In this document: one piece after another, positions 59,969 through 64,000 of the stretch
Numbering within the stretch: the stretch's first letter is position 1
How the letters are laid out: every line of letters begins with the position of its first letter
Source: a bacterium
GTDB taxonomy: Bacteria > Auribacterota > Auribacteria > Auribacterales > Auribacteraceae
Direction of reading: 5' to 3'
Length of the DNA: 64,000 nt
NCBI GenBank assembly: GCA_018435605.1
Contig: JAHDNF010000011.1
Coordinates: forward strand, 62,001-126,000
The notes under the pieces: model-generated
Database searches by the model: none
What the model saw: the letters and a program-made list of their open reading frames with translations, nothing else
Told to the model about the DNA's origin: nothing
Made by a program: the position numbers and the translations under genes

Positions 59969-62227
59969 GTGTTACCGTTCAAACGTACTGCAATACTGTG
60001 TGTTATGCTTTTCATCGGGTACGGGTTTTTAGACATGCCGCGCGTTCTCGCTCAGGATCAGACTGCTGTTTTTATGGAAGATAAGGTACAGGCCGCCGAC
60101 GTAGAGTTAAACCTGAAAGACACAAGAACAAAACTGGAAGAAATACAAGGCATCATCGCTACTATGCCGGATAACGACACCGGCGACCGCATAGAAACAT
60201 TGCGCAGAAAAAACAACCTGCTAAACGAATTAAAGACAATATACGAACGCCAGTTAAGCTCGCTTCAGCGTATCCAGACGCTTAAAACATCCATCACCGA
60301 AACAGATAAAGAAATAGATCTTTTTCAAACGAGCGGATTGCCGGAAAAACCGCCGTACACCGTAGTTCAATACGATTCCATGACCGACCAGATCGAGTCT
60401 GAACAGCAAAAACAAGCTACACTGCATTTGACAAAAGACAGCCTGCAAAAAGAGATAACCGTCGCTCAAGGAACCTTGGATAGGGCGGAAAAGAAAATTA
60501 GAGATACGGAGGAACTGCGCAAGAACGCCGACGCATCTAAGCAGGCTCAACTGGAAAACGAACTGAAAGTTGCAAAGCTCGAACAATCTATAGCGCGAAA
60601 CACCATTACGTTCAAACGACTGCAACTGAGGGCAAACGAGCTTGATTTGTCGTTGTCGCAAAAACAACTCGACCTGTATAGCCAGAAGATGCATATACTT
60701 GCCAAACAGGTGCGTTTCGACAAAAAGGATTTCTCCCAGAAACTGCTTGAGTTAGACAAAAAACAAGATGAATGCTACATCATTCTGGAAAAAGCGAAAA
60801 TTACCGCCAGCACCAACGAAGTGCGCCTGACCGACGCGCGCGAGCAGTTGGAAGCGGCACGCGGAGAACAAGCTATTCAGCGGCAACGCGATCTGGTAAA
60901 CAATTTCGACGCATGGCTTATAACCAGCCAGTACAGGGTGGAAAACCTTGAGGAACGCTTACAGCTTTTTTCTATTGAAAAAGAGTTCTGGCAGATACGC
61001 TACAACCTGTTTAACGAAGACAAAATAGAACTACTGCCGCAGTGGCGCGAACAGGTGGCGTTAACAATAGAAAAACTCGAACGCAATCTGGCGATCGTAC
61101 AGGCGCGTCTTCTGAATATCCGATCGGGAATTACCGACCTGCAAAAACGATTGACCGACGAAGCCGCTACAATCGACAAGAATGTGGTCGAATCCAATAC
61201 CAGAGCGCTACGAAACCGCGAAGAACTTCTCACCGAACGCCTTACCGATTTAAACACAACGCTTAGGATGGCAAAATCCGTTCAGGCGCAACTGGACAAA
61301 GAAGCCTCTCAAATCAAGCTCAGAGATATTTTCATATACATAAAAAATATTTTCTTAGGTATATGGAGACAGGAACTGCTTGTTCTGGAAGACAACGCGA
61401 TAACCGTTAGAAAAGTAGTCGTATCGCTGTTTGTCTTTTTTTTGGGATTGATACTCGCCAAACGGGCTACTTATTCCATCAGACAACGAGCAATAAAGAT
61501 GTTCCGGATTGAAGAAAGCGCGGCGGTAGCTGTATCCAAAATATCTTATTATTTTTTGGTGATCGTACTGTTACTGCTGGCGTTACACATGGTAAACATT
61601 CCGTTGACATTGTTTACCTTTATGGGAGGCGCGCTTGCCATAGCGGTCGGTTTCGGCGCTCAGAATCTGCTGAACAACTTTTTGAGCGGGTTGATTATCC
61701 TTATGGAACGGCCTATCAAACTCAACGACGTCATCGAAGTCGACGGCCAGTCCGGAAGAGTCCGCGATATCGGCGCACGGTACACCCTGATACGGCTGTT
61801 CAGCGGAATCGACCTGCTTATGCCAAACAGCACCATACTTGAAAAAAACGTGATCAACTGGACTCATTCCGACCTGAACGTCCGGTTTTCCGTAAAAATA
61901 GGCGTGGCTTACGGTAGCGATACCCGCAAAGTAGACCAGCTTTTAATGCGAGCCGCCAAGGAAGAACCTCGCATACTTAAAGCGCCTGAACCGGTAGTCA
62001 TTTTCACTGATTTCGGAGATAATTCCCTTGTATTCGAGGTGTTTTTCTGGTTGCAGATCGACCATATGATGAGCGCGCGCGTAGTAGCAAGCGATCTGCG
62101 GCACCGCATAGCCGCTTTGATGAAAGAAGCAAAGATAACCATCGCGTTCCCTCAACGGGATATACACTTGGATACGCAAAAACCGGTTCAGATAACTTTA
62201 GTGCCGCAACAGCAAAGCGATACCTAA
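59969..62227 (+). CDS. Large MscS-family mechanosensitive channel with coiled-coil periplasmic domain
   Basis: A 752-residue inner-membrane channel of the MscK/MscM size class. The start is GTG 59969 with TAGGAG eight bases upstream. A signal peptide (about 1-29) is followed by a long alpha-helical periplasmic part (about 30-460) rich in Lys/Glu/Gln coiled coil. About four hydrophobic segments follow (about 480-575), the last being the pore helix GGALAIAVGFGAQNLLNNFL, then the MscS beta and alpha/beta domains with IILMERPIKLNDVIEVDGQSG (split in two for length here) and SRVRDIGARYTLI-type sequence (GRVRDIGARYTLI). It opens under membrane tension to release solutes on hypo-osmotic shock. It stands alone, and the next gene converges. 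Confidence 0.9.
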   Translation: MLPFKRTAILCVMLFIGYGFLDMPRVLAQDQTAVFMEDKVQAADVELNLKDTRTKLEEIQGIIATMPDNDTGDRIETLRRKNNLLNELKTIYERQLSSLQRIQTLKTSITETDKEIDLFQTSGLPEKPPYTVVQYDSMTDQIESEQQKQATLHLTKDSLQKEITVAQGTLDRAEKKIRDTEELRKNADASKQAQLENELKVAKLEQSIARNTITFKRLQLRANELDLSLSQKQLDLYSQKMHILAKQVRFDKKDFSQKLLELDKKQDECYIILEKAKITASTNEVRLTDAREQLEAARGEQAIQRQRDLVNNFDAWLITSQYRVENLEERLQLFSIEKEFWQIRYNLFNEDKIELLPQWREQVALTIEKLERNLAIVQARLLNIRSGITDLQKRLTDEAATIDKNVVESNTRALRNREELLTERLTDLNTTLRMAKSVQAQLDKEASQIKLRDIFIYIKNIFLGIWRQELLVLEDNAITVRKVVVSLFVFFLGLILAKRATYSIRQRAIKMFRIEESAAVAVSKISYYFLVIVLLLLALHMVNIPLTLFTFMGGALAIAVGFGAQNLLNNFLSGLIILMERPIKLNDVIEVDGQSGRVRDIGARYTLIRLFSGIDLLMPNSTILEKNVINWTHSDLNVRFSVKIGVAYGSDTRKVDQLLMRAAKEEPRILKAPEPVVIFTDFGDNSLVFEVFFWLQIDHMMSARVVASDLRHRIAALMKEAKITIAFPQRDIHLDTQKPVQITLVPQQQSDT

Positions 62228-62244
62228 AAACAAATATAAAGGGA

Positions 62245-64000
62245 TCAATCGTATAGCAGTCCGCCGCTTGAATCGACAGGCAGGTAAATGTTGACCGTAG
62301 TGCCTTTTCCGAGTTCCGATTCCACCTCGAACACCCCGTTATGACGTTTGACTATACCGTAAGACGTCGACATATCCAAGCCGGTACCCGATTTGCTTTC
62401 CATTCCGTTGGCAAGCACTCCTTTTGTGGTAAAGAACGGCTCGAACATCTTCTCTTTTACTTCTTGCGACATGCCGACTCCGGTATCGGAAAACGAAACG
62501 CATATACACCCGCGCGGATGTGGCCGGCTTTGCCGGTTATCCGGCGCTGTGCGCGAATTTATCACCGCGTCTTCCTTGTAATGCAGGGAAACGGTCAATA
62601 TTCTTGCCGCAGTTTTTATCATAGCGTCGCGCGCATTGGAAATAACGCTCAAAAACACCTGCGCTAGCTGATGCTCATAACAGTACGTCGCAGGCACATC
62701 CTCAATATCGGTTATTATCTTGATGCCCTGTTTGGCGAATTCCTTATCAACCAGAACCAAAGTTCCTTTAAGCACATCCTGTATGTTTATCACCGATTTA
62801 TGTTGTGAATCATCCGCCTGCGCGAAATGCAAAAGCCCGTCGGTGATAGCCTGCGCACGCTTGGTGACATCCGATATGGTTTGCAGTGCGACCGATATAT
62901 CATCCATATTCCGGCTGTGCGAACATAAATCCAAATACCCGCATATTATGGTCAGTATATTATTGAACTCATGGGCAATACCCGCGCAAAGAGTTCCTAC
63001 CGCAGACATTTTAGACGATTCCAAAAGCCTCATCTGCGTTTCCTCAAGTTTAGCGTTTTTTTCTTTGAGTTCATCGTAGGATGCCTGAAGCTGAGCCTCC
63101 ATCTGTTTTTGTTCGCTGATATCGTGAATAGCCTGTATATACCCTGTCAAATTGCCGTTCTCTATTACCGGTGTGGATATGACATGGGCGAACACGGTTT
63201 TTCCGTTGACATTCATTTTATGCACTGCCGATAAACAACAATCTTGTTTTTCTGTTTGCTTCAGAACACATGTTTTTTTCTCGCACTTGTCAGACATGAG
63301 AATTTCGTAACAGTGCTTACTGGCAACATCATCGGTCGATATCTCGAACAGGGAAGTGAAGTGGCGGTTAAATTTGACGATTCTAAAGTTCTTGTCGATT
63401 AGACACATAGGCACTCCGCAGTTCTCGAAAATCATACGGACTTCTTCTTCGGAATGCGCAAGGCTTATTTTCGATTCCATCAGTTCCTGTTTATCGAGTT
63501 CGCGCTGTAACGCCATTCCCCAGTAATGGAGTGTAGATTCGATAATATCCTTTAGGATCAGGTCTTTTCCCTGATTGAGCTGTACAATGACAACTCCAAG
63601 CAGTTTGCCGCGAATCAACATGGAAAGGCAGTACGAATTTTCCTGTAAATCGTCACCGCGCAAATCGCAAGGAATGAGTTGCGTAAAATGCCTTTCCGGA
63701 GTATTAAACGGCCTGACAATTTTACTCGAAAGGCTTTCAACCTGCGCAGAACTAAGCTCCTGAAGATATTCTCCCGTAAACGAACTGATTTTCGAGCCGT
63801 CGTAAGACGTTTGTAAAACCAGTTTTCGCCGGTCATCGTAATATCGGGCGAAAGCGGTAAACTTCGCACAGCATATTCTATGAAGGCTGTAACAGAGTAT
63901 AGCGGGAATATTTCCGTCGTTGTCGATTTTCATCGTGCATTCGAAAAATATCCGCAACGCCGTATTGCGTAATTCAAACAATCTTTCGTACCGCTGGCGT
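62245..64000 (-). CDS. PAS sensor histidine kinase, 5' end outside window
   Basis: A kinase of at least 585 residues. The frame stays open to the right edge: upstream of the possible TTG at 63981 it reads RQRYERLFELRN, a helical linker, so the true start lies beyond base 64000. A GAF-like region (to about residue 150 of the visible part) is followed by a PAS domain (about 175-290, IFENCGVPMCLIDKNFRIVK) that holds several cysteines (SDKCEKKTCVLK and QDCCLS), a coiled-coil linker and HisKA with AGIAHEFNNILTIICGYLD. The HATPase domain has NARDAM, DTGVGMS and SGTGLDMS. The His-Glu-Phe-Asn-Asn type H-box is the NtrB-like class that pairs with NtrC-type regulators. No regulator gene is visible downstream. 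Confidence 0.88.
   Translation of the reverse strand, partial: RQRYERLFELRNTALRIFFECTMKIDNDGNIPAILCYSLHRICCAKFTAFARYYDDRRKLVLQTSYDGSKISSFTGEYLQELSSAQVESLSSKIVRPFNTPERHFTQLIPCDLRGDDLQENSYCLSMLIRGKLLGVVIVQLNQGKDLILKDIIESTLHYWGMALQRELDKQELMESKISLAHSEEEVRMIFENCGVPMCLIDKNFRIVKFNRHFTSLFEISTDDVASKHCYEILMSDKCEKKTCVLKQTEKQDCCLSAVHKMNVNGKTVFAHVISTPVIENGNLTGYIQAIHDISEQKQMEAQLQASYDELKEKNAKLEETQMRLLESSKMSAVGTLCAGIAHEFNNILTIICGYLDLCSHSRNMDDISVALQTISDVTKRAQAITDGLLHFAQADDSQHKSVINIQDVLKGTLVLVDKEFAKQGIKIITDIEDVPATYCYEHQLAQVFLSVISNARDAMIKTAARILTVSLHYKEDAVINSRTAPDNRQSRPHPRGCICVSFSDTGVGMSQEVKEKMFEPFFTTKGVLANGMESKSGTGLDMSTSYGIVKRHNGVFEVESELGKGTTVNIYLPVDSSGGLLYD

Overview
This window looks like ordinary chromosome from a Gram-negative (diderm) bacterium of medium GC content. 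Outer-membrane features are numerous: a LolA-type carrier beside an outer-membrane lipoprotein, a secretin with its GspC-like partner, a TolC-type channel, a nitrogen-linked beta-barrel and a PEP-CTERM protein. The mix of PEP-CTERM sorting, TPR-bearing GT-C membrane proteins and an ExeA/GspC/GspD cluster would fit a poorly cultivated lineage (PVC or Omnitrophota-like), but I cannot assign a taxon from sequence alone. I see no rRNA, tRNA, CRISPR array, transposase or prophage. Both edges cut genes: a U32-family protein at the left and a sensor kinase at the right.

Layout. 1-8.6 kb: U32 protein, DEAD-box RNA helicase with terminator, a PEP-CTERM protein with its own strong promoter, then a LolA-like/lipoprotein pair divergent from a polytopic spermidine-synthase-like protein. 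8.8-14.4 kb: a histidine kinase and NtrC-type regulator, a DUF4145-like zinc-ribbon protein, and a second, paralogous kinase facing it. 14.6-27.3 kb: purine permease, glgC, a TMTC-like TPR membrane protein coupled to aroF, mutS2, a GT-C/TPR protein coupled to folC, accD and a tiny lipoprotein. 27.5-34.9 kb: a second GT-C/TPR protein, a PilT-like ATPase, a radical SAM protein and a YfhO-type protein.

34.8-39.0 kb (minus strand): merR-like regulator, exeA-like ATPase, gspC-like and gspD, a compact secretin operon. 39.1-42.0 kb (minus): outer-membrane barrel, amtB and PII, closed by a strong terminator and preceded by a sigma-54-like sequence. 42.5-47.6 kb (plus): a PNPOx-like flavoprotein with a complete pyruvate dehydrogenase set (E1 alpha, E1 beta, E2, E3). 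47.6-55.1 kb (minus): a small unknown protein, fabI, then rpmH-rnpA-yidD-yidC-mnmE-mnmG-rseC-like behind a near-consensus promoter. 55.1-64 kb: a membrane-fusion protein and a TPR-TolC fusion, a 149-bp palindromic repeat, a large MscS-type channel and the edge kinase.

How the parts connect. Much of the window serves the cell envelope: lipoprotein transport, secretin assembly, outer-membrane channels, GT-C enzymes, membrane insertion (YidC/YidD) and fatty-acid synthesis (AccD, FabI). Pyruvate dehydrogenase supplies the acetyl-CoA used by AccD and FabI. The barrel-Amt-PII operon forms a nitrogen-acquisition unit; its PII has His in place of the usual modified Tyr51. The best candidates for something undescribed are this operon, the merR/exeA/gspC/gspD unit with an inverted repeat over its ribosome-binding site, the TPR-TolC/adaptor pair with no pump beside it, and the scattered GT-C/TPR family.
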